Numbered from the stretch's first letter, positions 39,856 through 48,163 are shown. The stretch is 64,000 nucleotides of DNA from Palsa-504 sp963789225 (GCA_963789225.1 CAWBKD010000013.1:310001-374000), one strand, 5' to 3'. Notes: generated from the sequence alone by a model not told the origin. Program-made: numbers and translations.

Positions 39856-41958
39856 ATGGCACTAGCTGAGGTCTTCGAGGCATTCGCGGGCCCCGACACC
39901 CCAGTCGAGTTCACGGCCTATGACGGCAGTCACTCCGGGAAGGAGGGATCGGACGTCAAGGTCACGGTCCGCTCGCCGGTCGCCGTGGCTTACCTGGCCC
40001 AGGCGCCGGGTGAGCTCGGGCTGGCGCGAGCGTACGTGGCCGGGCACCTGGACATCGACGGCGACATGTACGAGGCGCTGGTCCGGATGAGGAGGGCCCA
40101 GTCGATCAGCATGGGCCTGGGGGAGAAGCTGCGCCTGCTGCGCGCGCTGGGCGGCCCGAAGCTGCTGCTGCACCGGATCCCGCCACCGCCCCAGGAGGTC
40201 AGCGTGCACCGCCGCTGGACGATCGGCCCGCTGCACTCCAAGGGCCGCGACGCCAGGGCGATCTCCCATCACTACGACGTGTCCAACCGGTTCTACGAGT
40301 GGGTGCTCGGGCCGACGATGGCCTACACCTGCGCGTGCTACCCGCGCGAGGACGCCACCCTGGAAGAGGCGCAGGCCAACAAGTTCGACCTGGTCGCCCG
40401 CAAGCTCGGGCTTCAGCAGGGCATGCGGCTGCTCGACGTCGGCTGCGGCTGGGGCGGCATGGTGATGCACGCCGCGCGGGAGTACGGCGTCAAGGCCCTC
40501 GGGGTCACGCTGTCCGCCCAGCAGGCCGCCTGGGCGCAGGCGGCGATCGAGCGGGAAGGGCTGTCCGGCCTCGCCGAGGTACGGCACCTGGACTACCGGG
40601 ACGTCCCGGAGACGGGCTTCAACGCGGTCAGCTCAATCGGGCTGACCGAACACGTCGGCAAGGACAACCTCAAGGCCTACTTCGCGTACCTGTACGGCAA
40701 GCTGAACCCCGGCGGCCGGCTCCTGAACCACTGCATCACCCGGCCGGACAACATCGAGCCCGCCATCCGCAAGCAGGGGTTCATCAACAGGTACGTCTTC
40801 CCCGACGGTGAGCTCGAGGGGCCCGGCTACCTGATCTCGCTCATGCACGACGCGGGCTTCGAGGTCCGGCACGAGGAGAACCTGCGCGAGCACTACGCGA
40901 AGACCCTGACGGCCTGGTGCGCGAACCTGGACGCGCACTGGAGCGAGGCGGTCGAGGAGGTCGGCCAGGGCACCGCCCGGGTGTGGCGGCTGTACATGGC
41001 GGGCTCGCGCCTCGGCTTCGACACCAACCACATCGAGCTGCACCAGGTGCTCGGCGTCCGGCTGCACGCGGACGGGACATCCGGCCTGCCGCTCCGGCCT
41101 GACTGGGAGTCCTCGCAGGTACTCGCCTCCTTATCCCGAACGAGCGGTGGTTCTCGTCCCGGGATCCTGACTGGCTCCGTCGCGGTGTCGTCCGGTCGGC
41201 TCCGCCTCCCGCATGCGCGGGATGGTCTGGCGGGCCAGCAGGTCCACCGGCGCGGGTGCCGCCATGAACGGCGCCAGGTCCGTGATGGCCCCGGCCGTGA
41301 ACAAGGCGGCGACCAGGGCGGCCGGGGTGTTACGTGCCGCGTCCGCGGGATGACCGGGGGGAGGCGGCACTACTCCGGTGACGGCGACCGCCGGTACGCC
41401 GCACCCGTCGGCGGTCAGGGCGGCCAGCTCCGCATGGGGTCCGGCGACCACGATCAGGTCCGCTTCCGCGGCGGCCAGCGTCAGCGCCTGCGTGAAGAGC
41501 ACCGGCAGGCTCAGCTGGCGGGCCAGCTGCTCCGCGAGGTCATCGCCGGGCATGACCATGCGGCCGGTGATCGTGGACACCAGGCGCCGCCGGGGCTGCG
41601 CGAAGCGCGTGCCCGCGAAGACGCTCCGCAGCGGGGCCGTGCACATGGCCATAGCCGGGCAGTGCAGGGCGTGCATGCTGGGGAGCACGTCCGCGGCGAT
41701 GCCCAGCGCGGCGGCGCGCCTGCTCAGCTCGCGAATGCCTGCGGCGGATCCCGCCAGCACGTGCGTCCGGGGTCCCTCGTAGGCCGCGACGTGCAGGCGG
41801 CCGGGCGCGCACAGGCCGTGGGCGGTCTCGGCGTCGGCGGCGATCCGGGCCATCGCGGCGGGGTGACACGCGCAGCCGCGCAAGACCTGGTCGCACTGGG
41901 CCGCCAGGCGCGCCGCCTCGGCCGCGGGCAGGCACTGCGCCCAGGCCAGCCCGGGTAG
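39856..41958 (+). CDS. tmsB: Cyclopropane-fatty-acid-synthase-type SAM methyltransferase (TmsB/BfaB type) with run-on C-terminus
   Basis: The first 425 or so residues form a complete CFAS-type methyltransferase: ISHHYDVSNRFYEWVLGPTM, YTCACYPREDATLEEAQANK, the SAM loop LLDVGCGWGGMVMHAAREYG, SSIGLTEHVGKDNLKAYF, GFINRYVFPDGELEGPGYLI, MAGSRLGFDTNHIELHQVLG, and GLPLRPDW near 41107, where homologues normally end. No stop follows in this frame until 41956. The remaining 280 codons run antisense through the KS-AT gene and look like shadow sequence. Either the natural stop was lost (TAG to GAG after PDW is one base) or there is a sequence error. It would methylate the double bond of oleoyl phospholipids, with TmsA acting next. 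Confidence 0.82.
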   Translation: MALAEVFEAFAGPDTPVEFTAYDGSHSGKEGSDVKVTVRSPVAVAYLAQAPGELGLARAYVAGHLDIDGDMYEALVRMRRAQSISMGLGEKLRLLRALGGPKLLLHRIPPPPQEVSVHRRWTIGPLHSKGRDARAISHHYDVSNRFYEWVLGPTMAYTCACYPREDATLEEAQANKFDLVARKLGLQQGMRLLDVGCGWGGMVMHAAREYGVKALGVTLSAQQAAWAQAAIEREGLSGLAEVRHLDYRDVPETGFNAVSSIGLTEHVGKDNLKAYFAYLYGKLNPGGRLLNHCITRPDNIEPAIRKQGFINRYVFPDGELEGPGYLISLMHDAGFEVRHEENLREHYAKTLTAWCANLDAHWSEAVEEVGQGTARVWRLYMAGSRLGFDTNHIELHQVLGVRLHADGTSGLPLRPDWESSQVLASLSRTSGGSRPGILTGSVAVSSGRLRLPHARDGLAGQQVHRRGCRHERRQVRDGPGREQGGDQGGRGVTCRVRGMTGGRRHYSGDGDRRYAAPVGGQGGQLRMGSGDHDQVRFRGGQRQRLREEHRQAQLAGQLLREVIAGHDHAAGDRGHQAPPGLREARAREDAPQRGRAHGHSRAVQGVHAGEHVRGDAQRGGAPAQLANACGGSRQHVRPGSLVGRDVQAAGRAQAVGGLGVGGDPGHRGGVTRAAAQDLVALGRQARRLGRGQALRPGQPG

Positions 41959-44061
41959 CTCGCCGAGGCTGTAGCCCACCCCCGCGTCCAGCCTGACGCC
42001 GAGCAACTCAAGGGTCCGCAGCGCCGCGAGCGAGGCGGCGAGCAGCGCCGTGTAGGTGAGCCCCGACCCGGCCAGCCCGCCGAACAGGACGACGACCCGT
42101 CCCGCCGCCCCCGCCGAAACGTGGACCCCTGGCTCGGCCGCCGCAGCAGGCCCGCCCGCCCGCAGCAGCCGGGCGGCAGACCGGGCCTGGTCGGCCAGCT
42201 GGTAGGGCGTGGCGGCCGTCAGGGCGACCCGCAACGACGCCCCGCGGTCTCCCGCCGCCAGCACGCCGAACGCCAGGTGCCGGGCCACTTCGGGTAGTTC
42301 GGCCTCCGGAAGCCCCTCGACGCTCGCGGCGATGGCCTCCAGCCGCCCGGCCAGCTCGCCAGGATGCCCGCCGCAGAGCGCGAACACGCTGGCGTGCGAA
42401 GCGTATCCCCAGGTGACATTCGCCACCCGCCGCGGCGGCCCGGACGGCGGCTCCGAGCTGTGTGGCGGTTCCGCGCTCGCAGGCGCTTCCCGTGGTTCCA
42501 GCGTGCCGGCGGGTGCGATCGCGTCCTGTAGTTCCATCGTGTCGTGTAGGTGTGGCGCGTTCTGTGGCTCCGCGGTGCCGCGCAGGTATGCCGCGTTCAG
42601 TGGCTCCGCGGTGCCATGTAGCTGTGGCGCGTTCAGTGGCTCCGCGGTGCCATGTAGGTGTGGCGCGTCCTGTGGTTCCGCGCTACCGGGCAGGTGTGGC
42701 GCGTTCTGTGGCTCCGCGGTGCCATGTAGGTGTGGCGCGTTCTGTGGTTCCGCGGTGCCATGTAGCTGTGGCGCGTTCTGTGGCTCCGCGGTGCCAGGCA
42801 GGTATGCCGCGTCCTGTAGTTCTGCGGCGCCGGACGGGGATGGCGCGTCCGCCCCTTCTGTCGCGCGCCGCCGTCGGCCGGCCCGGCCGCCCGGCTCGTG
42901 GTCGCGCCGCAGCACGAGATGGACCCCGGCTAGCTCCCGCGCGCCGGTCAGGCTGTGCAGCGCAGGCGCCTCGTCGGTGCCGGGCGAGCTGACCGCCGCG
43001 AGCCGGGTCCGCCCGGCGCCCGGCGTTACGTCCGGCCATGGTTCCGGCTGCGCAGGCAGCCTGAGCCGGGCGTCGCCCGCCTCGATCAGCGGGTGCGGCC
43101 GGGCGCACCCGGTGCCGGCCGGGATCGTCCCCGCGACCATCGCCAGGGTCGTCTTGATCAGGCTGGCGATGCCCGCCGCCGCCCTGGTGTAACCGAGGCC
43201 GGCCGAGACGGCGCCGAGCGCCGCAGCGGTCCCCGCGCCTCGCCGCAGCCGGGTGAACGCGCTCAGCTCGGCCAGGTCGGCGTCGGCGGTGCCGGTGCCC
43301 AGGCCCTCGATGAGCTGAATGTCGGCCGGATCGACGTCGGCTCGCCGGTAGGCCTGCAGGACGTCTGGCCCCGCGGTCCAGCCCGCGATCTCCGCGTACA
43401 CGGGCAGGCCCGCCGCGCGGGCGTCGGCCGGGCGCACCAGGACCACGATGCCGCAGCCATCCCCGGGCAGCAGGCCGGCCGGGTCGGCCGCGTAGACGCG
43501 CATCTGGCTGGTGCCCAGCAGCCCGGCTCGCGCCTGCAGCGCGAGCCAGACCGGGTCGAGCCCGAGCTCGGCCCCGCCCGCTACCGCCAGGTCCAGGTCC
43601 CCGGCCGCCACGGCCTGGGCGGCTGCCGCGACCGCGTGCAGCGATGACAACGACGCTGCCTGCGAATACGGTACGTAGGCGGCGAACCCGAACTCGCCCG
43701 CGACCAGGCCGGATAGCTCCGGCACCGAGCTCGCGATGACCAGCCCGGTCCTGCTGCTGCCTGCCGCCTCGCGCAGGCCCGCGTCGGACAGGGCGAGGGC
43801 GGTCATCTCGGCCGCGAGCTTGCGGACCGGCCCTGCGTCCTCCGCTCCCGGCCCGGCTTCCCCGAGCGAAGCCGGCGCGGCCGCCCAGTCGTCGACCAAG
43901 GCCGCGTGCAGTTCACCGCCCGGCCACGCGGTCACCAGCCCGAACCTGGGCTGGGCGGCCACGGTGCGGCGATGGAAGCCGGCCGGGTCGCTCGCGCCAG
44001 GAAACCGGCAGGCCATGCCGATGATCGCGACCGACCCGCCGTGATCTTCCTGACCGTCCAT
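41131..44061 (-). CDS. KS-AT-like protein with catalytically dead ketosynthase and a 12-residue repeat linker
   Basis: 976 residues from ATG 44061 after GGGGAGCA. Residues 10-325 are a shortened ketosynthase fold beginning SVAIIGMACRFPGASDPAGF. All three catalytic positions are changed: the TACSSS cysteine is Ala136 (SQAASLSSLHAV), the EAHGTGT His is Leu254 (IEGLGTGT) and the NIGHT His is Tyr291 (GLGYTRAAAG). Residues 413-520 are nine 12-residue repeats. Residues 655-900 resemble an acyltransferase: GYSLGELPGLAWA with Ser698, and MHALHCPAM with His800. No ACP, KR or other domain follows and no PKS genes are adjacent. It might be a scaffold or acyl-transfer partner. Convergent and overlapping with the run-on of tmsB. 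Confidence 0.75.
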   Translation of the reverse strand: MDGQEDHGGSVAIIGMACRFPGASDPAGFHRRTVAAQPRFGLVTAWPGGELHAALVDDWAAAPASLGEAGPGAEDAGPVRKLAAEMTALALSDAGLREAAGSSRTGLVIASSVPELSGLVAGEFGFAAYVPYSQAASLSSLHAVAAAAQAVAAGDLDLAVAGGAELGLDPVWLALQARAGLLGTSQMRVYAADPAGLLPGDGCGIVVLVRPADARAAGLPVYAEIAGWTAGPDVLQAYRRADVDPADIQLIEGLGTGTADADLAELSAFTRLRRGAGTAAALGAVSAGLGYTRAAAGIASLIKTTLAMVAGTIPAGTGCARPHPLIEAGDARLRLPAQPEPWPDVTPGAGRTRLAAVSSPGTDEAPALHSLTGARELAGVHLVLRRDHEPGGRAGRRRRATEGADAPSPSGAAELQDAAYLPGTAEPQNAPQLHGTAEPQNAPHLHGTAEPQNAPHLPGSAEPQDAPHLHGTAEPLNAPQLHGTAEPLNAAYLRGTAEPQNAPHLHDTMELQDAIAPAGTLEPREAPASAEPPHSSEPPSGPPRRVANVTWGYASHASVFALCGGHPGELAGRLEAIAASVEGLPEAELPEVARHLAFGVLAAGDRGASLRVALTAATPYQLADQARSAARLLRAGGPAAAAEPGVHVSAGAAGRVVVLFGGLAGSGLTYTALLAASLAALRTLELLGVRLDAGVGYSLGELPGLAWAQCLPAAEAARLAAQCDQVLRGCACHPAAMARIAADAETAHGLCAPGRLHVAAYEGPRTHVLAGSAAGIRELSRRAAALGIAADVLPSMHALHCPAMAMCTAPLRSVFAGTRFAQPRRRLVSTITGRMVMPGDDLAEQLARQLSLPVLFTQALTLAAAEADLIVVAGPHAELAALTADGCGVPAVAVTGVVPPPPGHPADAARNTPAALVAALFTAGAITDLAPFMAAPAPVDLLARQTIPRMREAEPTGRHRDGASQDPGTRTTARSG
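42502..42825 (-). repeat. Coding 36-bp tandem repeat, nine units
   Basis: Encodes nine 12-residue units of the type AEPQNAPHLHGT (residues 413-520 of the KS-AT-like protein), with a decaying tenth unit to about 42466. Central units differ by one to three bases. Typical variation: Q/L at position 4, Q/H at 9, H/P/R at 10. Confidence 0.9.
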
Positions 44062-44169
44062 TGCTCCCCTGTCAAGGAACGGCCACCGGGTTTCCCCAGT
44101 GATTCTCAGTAACGAGGAATAATTGCTCGGTGACCGTCCGTCAAGGGGAATGGCGAGACACGTTGATTT

Positions 44170-44409
44170 CCCCGTGCGAATGCATTTCTGGCCGGTGTTA
44201 GAACCATTTGCCCGCTATGCGCCGCCCATACCGTTGGCCGCGAGGCGCCCCTCCGCCTGGCCGACAACATCCTAGACGACCTCGCCGCCGGGAACCACGA
44301 GGTGAAGCTGGACATCAACGACACGCCGTCACCCGGCTCCACCTACTACGTGAACGAGACTTACAACCACAACGGGGGCGTCGGGATCTACTTCGCCTGC
44401 CCGTCCTGA
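44170..44409 (+). other. Open stretch resembling the 3' end of a gene (remnant, unknown)
   Basis: Plus-strand reading VGREAPLRLADNILDDLAAG, NHEVKLDINDTPSPGSTYYV, NETYNHNGGVGIYFACPS to a TGA at 44407. The amino-acid composition and third-position GC look coding, but there is no start codon or ribosome binding site and a stop precedes it near 44165. I do not recognise it. The rest of 44062-44470 shows nothing else. Confidence 0.35.
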
Positions 44410-44485
44410 CCGGCCGCGGCCGGGTACGCGGAGCCGCGCACCCGGCCGTCCGGCGCCTGCTCCCCGGGTGCGCTATCCTGTGCGC

Positions 44486-44515
44486 ATGCGTGCGTTCCGG
44501 CTGCTTCTTACCTAG
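44486..44515 (+). CDS. Leader peptide MRAFRLLLT of the leuS attenuator
   Basis: Nine codons from ATG 44486 to TAG 44513-44515, with CTG CTT CTT for Leu 6-8. CTT is rare in this high-GC DNA, which would sharpen the response to leucyl-tRNA supply. No Shine-Dalgarno is present; the ATG lies six bases after the -10-like TATCCT, so the transcript is probably leaderless, starting at the ATG. Confidence 0.7.
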   Translation: MRAFRLLLT

Positions 44516-44544
44516 CCGCGCCGACCTAGCGTCGTTGGCGCGGC

Positions 44545-44569
44545 CGCCCCTCGTGTCGAGGGGCGTTTT
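44545..44569 (+). terminator. Intrinsic terminator in the leuS leader
   Basis: CGCCCCTCG (44545-44553), loop TGT, CGAGGGGCG (44557-44565), then TTTT. A perfect 9-bp stem with a U-run, unusual for actinomycetes, placed 34 bases before the leuS ATG. Confidence 0.85.
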
Positions 44570-44602
44570 CATTGCAGCCGATCTTCAATGGTGAGGGAAA
44601 TA

Positions 44603-47104
44603 ATGACAGCGGCCGAGAGCGCCGATCTGGCGCAACGCTACGACCCCCGCGATGTCCAGGAGAAATGGCAGGCGCGGTGGGCGGAGCTAGACCCGTTCCG
44701 CGCCGGCGAGGACCTCGCGGATACCAGGGAGCGCTTCTTCCTGGTCGACATGTTCCCATATCCGTCCGGCGACCTGCACATGGGCCACGCCGAGGCATAC
44801 GCCATCGGCGACGCGCTCGCGCGCTTCGAGTTCCTGCAGGGGCGCAACGTGCTGCACCCGATCGGCTGGGATGCCTTCGGCCTGCCCGCGGAGAACGCCG
44901 CCATCAGGAACAATTCTCACCCGGCCGACTGGACGTACGCCAACATCGAGACGCAGGCGGCCTCGTTCCGGCGTTACGCCACCTCCTTTGACTGGAGCCG
45001 CAGGCTGCAGACCTGCGACCCGTCCTACTACGGCTGGAATCAGTGGCTGTTCCTGCGCTTCTACGAGCGCGGGCTGGCGTACCGGCGCGACGGGTACGTG
45101 AACTGGTGCCCGGTCGACCAGACGGTCCTGGCCAACGAGCAGGTCATCGCTGGCCGGTGCGAGCGCTGCGGCGCCGAGGTCGTCCGGCGGATGCTCAACC
45201 AGTGGTACTTCAAGATCACCGAGTACGCCGACCGGCTGCTCGCGGACGCGGCGCAGCTCGAGGGCTGCTGGCCGGACCGCGTGCTGCTGATGCAGCGCAA
45301 CTGGATCGGCCGCTCGGAGGGAGCCGAGGTCCACTTCGCGATCGAGGGCCGGGACGAGCCGGTCACGGTCTTCACGACCAGGCCCGACACCCTGTACGGG
45401 GCGACGTTCTTCGTGGTGGCGGCCGACTCGCCGCTGGCCGAGCAGCTGTGCGCCCCCGAGCGCCTGCCCGACCTGAACGCTTACGTCAACCAGGTCCGCA
45501 AGCTGACCGACATCGAGCGCCAGTCGACCGACCGGGAGAAGACCGGTGTTTTCCTGGGCCGGCACGCCGTCAACCCGGTGAACGGCGAGCGGATCCCGGT
45601 GTGGGCCGCCGACTACGTGCTGCCCGACTACGGCACCGGGGCCATCATGGCCGTGCCCGCGCACGACCAGCGCGACCTTGACTTCGCCCGCGCCTACGGG
45701 CTGGACGTCCGGGTGGTGGTCGAAACGGGAGAGCCGGACCCGGCCCAGACCGGGATCGCGACCCCCGGCGACGGAGCGCTGGTGAACTCCGGCCCGATCA
45801 ATGGCCTGCCCAAGGCGGAGGCCATCGCCGCGATTACCGCGATCCTGGCGGACAAGGGGCTGGGGAAGGCGGCGGTCAACTACCGCCTACGGGACTGGCT
45901 GGTGTCCCGGCAGCGCTTCTGGGGCACCCCAATCCCGATCGTGCACTGCCCATCGTGCGGCGAGGTGCCGGTCCCTGACGACCAGCTCCCCGTCGTGCTG
46001 CCCGACCTGCGCGGCCAGGACCTCGTGCCCCGCGGCGTGTCCCCGCTGGCCGCGGCGGAAGACTGGGTTAACGTGCCCTGCCCGCGCTGCGGCGAGATGG
46101 CTAAGCGCGACACGGACACGATGGACACGTTCGTGGATTCCGCCTGGTACATGTTCCGGTACTGCTCGGTGGGCTACGCCGACGGCCCGTTCGATCCGGC
46201 GGAGGTCCGCCGATGGGCGCCGGTCGACATGTACGTGGGTGGCGTCGAGCACGCCATCCTGCACCTGCTGTACAGCAGGTTCTTCACCAAGATCCTGTAC
46301 GACATGGGCCTGCTCGACTTCACCGAGCCGTTCACCAGGCTGATCAACCAGGGTCAGGTCATCAACCACGGCAAGGCGATGTCGAAGTCCCTCGGTAACG
46401 GCGTCGACCTCGGTGAGCAGATCGAGCGGTTCGGGGTAGACGCCATCAGGCTGACGATGATCTTCGCCAGCCCGCCCGAGGACGATATCGACTGGGCGGA
46501 CATGCACCCCGAGGCCATGGTCAAGTTCCTCGGCCGGGTCTGGCGCATCGCCACCGACGTGGCCGCGGCCGACTCCGGGTCCGACGGCTCTGCCAGCGGG
46601 CCGGGCGATACCGACCTGCGCAAGGTCACGCATCGCACCATCGACGAGGTCACCCGCCAGGTTGCGTCGTATCACCTGAACGTCGCCGTGGCGCGTCTGA
46701 TGGAACTGGTCAGCGCGACGCGCAGGGCCATCGATTCCGCCGCGGGGCCCGGCGCGGCCGATCCCGCGGTGCGCGAGGCGGCCGAGGTCCTGACCGTGCT
46801 GCTTTCGCTGTTCGCGCCCTATACCGCCGAGGAGTGCTGGGAACTGCTGGGCCACAAGCCGTCGGTGGCGCGGACGGCCTGGCCCGTCGCCGACCTGAGC
46901 CTGCTAACCCAGGACAAGGTCACCTGCGTCGTCCAGGTCGACGGCAAGGTCCGGGACAAGCTAGAGGTCCCGCCCGCCATCACGGACGACGAACTCCGCG
47001 AGCTCGCGCTGGTGGCGCCGGGCGTGGTACGCGCGCTCGGCAGTCGTCCGGTCAGCCGGGTCATCGTCCGCGCGCCGAAGCTGGTCAGCATCGTCGCGGC
47101 CTAG
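44603..47104 (+). CDS. leuS: Leucyl-tRNA synthetase
   Basis: 833 residues from ATG 44603 after GTGAGGGAAATA. FLVDMFPYPSGDLHMGHAEA carries the HMGH signature. The CP1 editing domain shows VFTTRPDTLYGATFFVVAAD and LPDYGTGAIMAVPAHDQRDL. DTMDTFVDSAWYMFRYCSVG, GGVEHAILHLLYSRFFTK and INHGKAMSKSLGNGVDLGEQ carry the class I catalytic end and KMSKS-type loop, then the anticodon-binding and C-terminal domains (KVTCVVQVDGKVRDKLEVPP). Bacterial-type length. Expression is probably tuned by the leucine attenuator upstream. An in-frame start at 44588 would lack a ribosome binding site. Confidence 0.96.
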   Translation: MTAAESADLAQRYDPRDVQEKWQARWAELDPFRAGEDLADTRERFFLVDMFPYPSGDLHMGHAEAYAIGDALARFEFLQGRNVLHPIGWDAFGLPAENAAIRNNSHPADWTYANIETQAASFRRYATSFDWSRRLQTCDPSYYGWNQWLFLRFYERGLAYRRDGYVNWCPVDQTVLANEQVIAGRCERCGAEVVRRMLNQWYFKITEYADRLLADAAQLEGCWPDRVLLMQRNWIGRSEGAEVHFAIEGRDEPVTVFTTRPDTLYGATFFVVAADSPLAEQLCAPERLPDLNAYVNQVRKLTDIERQSTDREKTGVFLGRHAVNPVNGERIPVWAADYVLPDYGTGAIMAVPAHDQRDLDFARAYGLDVRVVVETGEPDPAQTGIATPGDGALVNSGPINGLPKAEAIAAITAILADKGLGKAAVNYRLRDWLVSRQRFWGTPIPIVHCPSCGEVPVPDDQLPVVLPDLRGQDLVPRGVSPLAAAEDWVNVPCPRCGEMAKRDTDTMDTFVDSAWYMFRYCSVGYADGPFDPAEVRRWAPVDMYVGGVEHAILHLLYSRFFTKILYDMGLLDFTEPFTRLINQGQVINHGKAMSKSLGNGVDLGEQIERFGVDAIRLTMIFASPPEDDIDWADMHPEAMVKFLGRVWRIATDVAAADSGSDGSASGPGDTDLRKVTHRTIDEVTRQVASYHLNVAVARLMELVSATRRAIDSAAGPGAADPAVREAAEVLTVLLSLFAPYTAEECWELLGHKPSVARTAWPVADLSLLTQDKVTCVVQVDGKVRDKLEVPPAITDDELRELALVAPGVVRALGSRPVSRVIVRAPKLVSIVAA

Positions 47105-47150
47105 CTCCTGGCCTAGCCCCGGGGCCTAGCCGGGCTTGCGCCCGGCGGGC

Positions 47151-47948
47151 TCACACGCGGCGGAGTACGGCGACGACGCGGCCGAGGATGCTGGCCTCGT
47201 CGCCGAGGATCGGCGTGTAGGCGGGGTTGTGCGGGATCAGCCAGACATGCCCGTCGCTCCGCTTGAGCGTCTTCACGGTGGCCTCGCCGTCGAGCATCGC
47301 CGCCACGATCTCCCCGTTCTCCGCGTCCTCCTGCTGCCGGATAACGACCCAGTCCCCGTCCGCGATCGCGGCGTTGATCATCGAGTCGCCCTTGACGCTG
47401 AGCAGGAAGAGGTTGCCCTCGCCGACCAGCTGCCTGGGCAGGGGGAAGACGTCTTCCACGTACTGCTCGGCCACGATCGGCCCGCCCGCGGCGATCCGCC
47501 CGATCAGAGGGACATAGGCCGCCCCCTGCGACGGGATGTCGAAGCCGGGAATGTCGGCCGCCCCGTCCTCTTCACGTTCACGGCTTGGCTCCGGCCGGAC
47601 CGCCGGGTGACCGGGCAGCCGCACTTCGACGGTCCGCGGCCGCCCCACGTCCCGGTGCAGGTAGCCCTTGCGCTGGAGCGTGCTGAGCTGGTACGAGACG
47701 CTCGACGTGCTGGTCAGGCCGACCGCTTCACCGATCTCCCGCATCGACGGCGGATAGCCGCGCTTCTGCACGGACTCCCTGATGACCTGGAGCACCTTAC
47801 GCTGCCGCCACGTCAGCACGTGGTCGGGGTCGGGCTTGTCCGGCGTCTCGAGGGTAACCACGGGCACGCTGCCCTTTGGCTTGCGGCCCGGCCGCCCCTT
47901 GGGTCTGGGTGCGTCGGTGCCGGAAGCGCCCGTTGTGGTACCTCCCAT
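47151..47948 (-). CDS. lexA: LexA SOS repressor / self-cleaving protease
   Basis: 265 residues from ATG 47948, which follows GGAGGAAACC (an ATG five codons upstream has a weaker site). The N-terminal tail is basic and disordered; winged helix LTWRQRKVLQVIRESVQKRG, PPSMREIGEAVGLTSTSSVS, YQLSTLQRKGYLHRDVGRPR. The cleavage site Ala-Gly is in GRIAAGGPIVAEQYVED, the Ser nucleophile in LLSVKGDSMINAAIADGDW, and the Lys in EATVKTLKRSDGHVWLIPHN. RecA filaments trigger self-cleavage after DNA damage. Divergent from the LysM gene; the intergenic region holds two SOS boxes. Confidence 0.96.
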   Translation of the reverse strand: MGGTTTGASGTDAPRPKGRPGRKPKGSVPVVTLETPDKPDPDHVLTWRQRKVLQVIRESVQKRGYPPSMREIGEAVGLTSTSSVSYQLSTLQRKGYLHRDVGRPRTVEVRLPGHPAVRPEPSREREEDGAADIPGFDIPSQGAAYVPLIGRIAAGGPIVAEQYVEDVFPLPRQLVGEGNLFLLSVKGDSMINAAIADGDWVVIRQQEDAENGEIVAAMLDGEATVKTLKRSDGHVWLIPHNPAYTPILGDEASILGRVVAVLRRV

Positions 47949-48028
47949 AGCGGTTTCCTCCATCTGATGACCTTCTTTATCGGGATTCTTTCGTGCTGAC
48001 TAAAGACTAGCGTTCCGCGCCCGCTACC

Positions 48029-48044
48029 CCAAACATCTGTTCGA
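48029..48044. promoter_or_regulatory. LexA-binding SOS box of lexA
   Basis: Complement reads TCGAACAGATGTTTGG against the actinobacterial consensus TCGAAC-N4-GTTCGA: left half perfect, right half four of six. It lies about 80 bases upstream of the lexA start and provides autorepression. Confidence 0.75.
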
Positions 48045-48147
48045 CGTGTCGCGAAAATGTCGGACCCGCGCGGTACAACCGGGGTAGTAGCTCTTCCGAT
48101 CGAACAGGTATACGATCGAAAGAGAGTGCTATCGAATATAGCACCTC

Positions 48148-48163
48148 TCGAACGCAGGTTTGA
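48148..48163. promoter_or_regulatory. LexA-binding SOS box of the LysM gene
   Basis: TCGAACGCAGGTTTGA matches the SOS consensus at all but one specified base. It ends 14 bases before the ATG at 48178. A hairpin (GTGCTAT 48126-48132 with ATAGCAC 48138-48144) lies just upstream, and a weaker half-site box occurs at 48100-48115. Confidence 0.75.

Larger units (their letters stand above)
44474..44569 (+). promoter_or_regulatory. Leucine-codon transcription attenuator of leuS
   Basis: In order: a -10-like TATCCT (44474-44479); a short leader ORF with three consecutive Leu codons (44486-44515); a hairpin CCGCGCC / GGCGCGG (44516-44522, 44537-44543); and a terminator hairpin with a T-run (44545-44569). 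This is the classical layout of ribosome-mediated attenuation: stalling at Leu codons would favour an alternative fold and read-through into leuS. Confidence 0.75.

Noticed and set aside
42502..42825. Possible CRISPR array (36-bp repeats)
   Set aside because: The repeats are directly adjacent with no unique spacers, keep an open reading frame and lie inside a gene; no cas genes.
42209..43192. Plus-strand repetitive Cys/Gly/Ser-rich protein
   Set aside because: Shadow of the 36-bp repeat in the KS-AT gene; the minus frame continues into recognisable domains on both sides.
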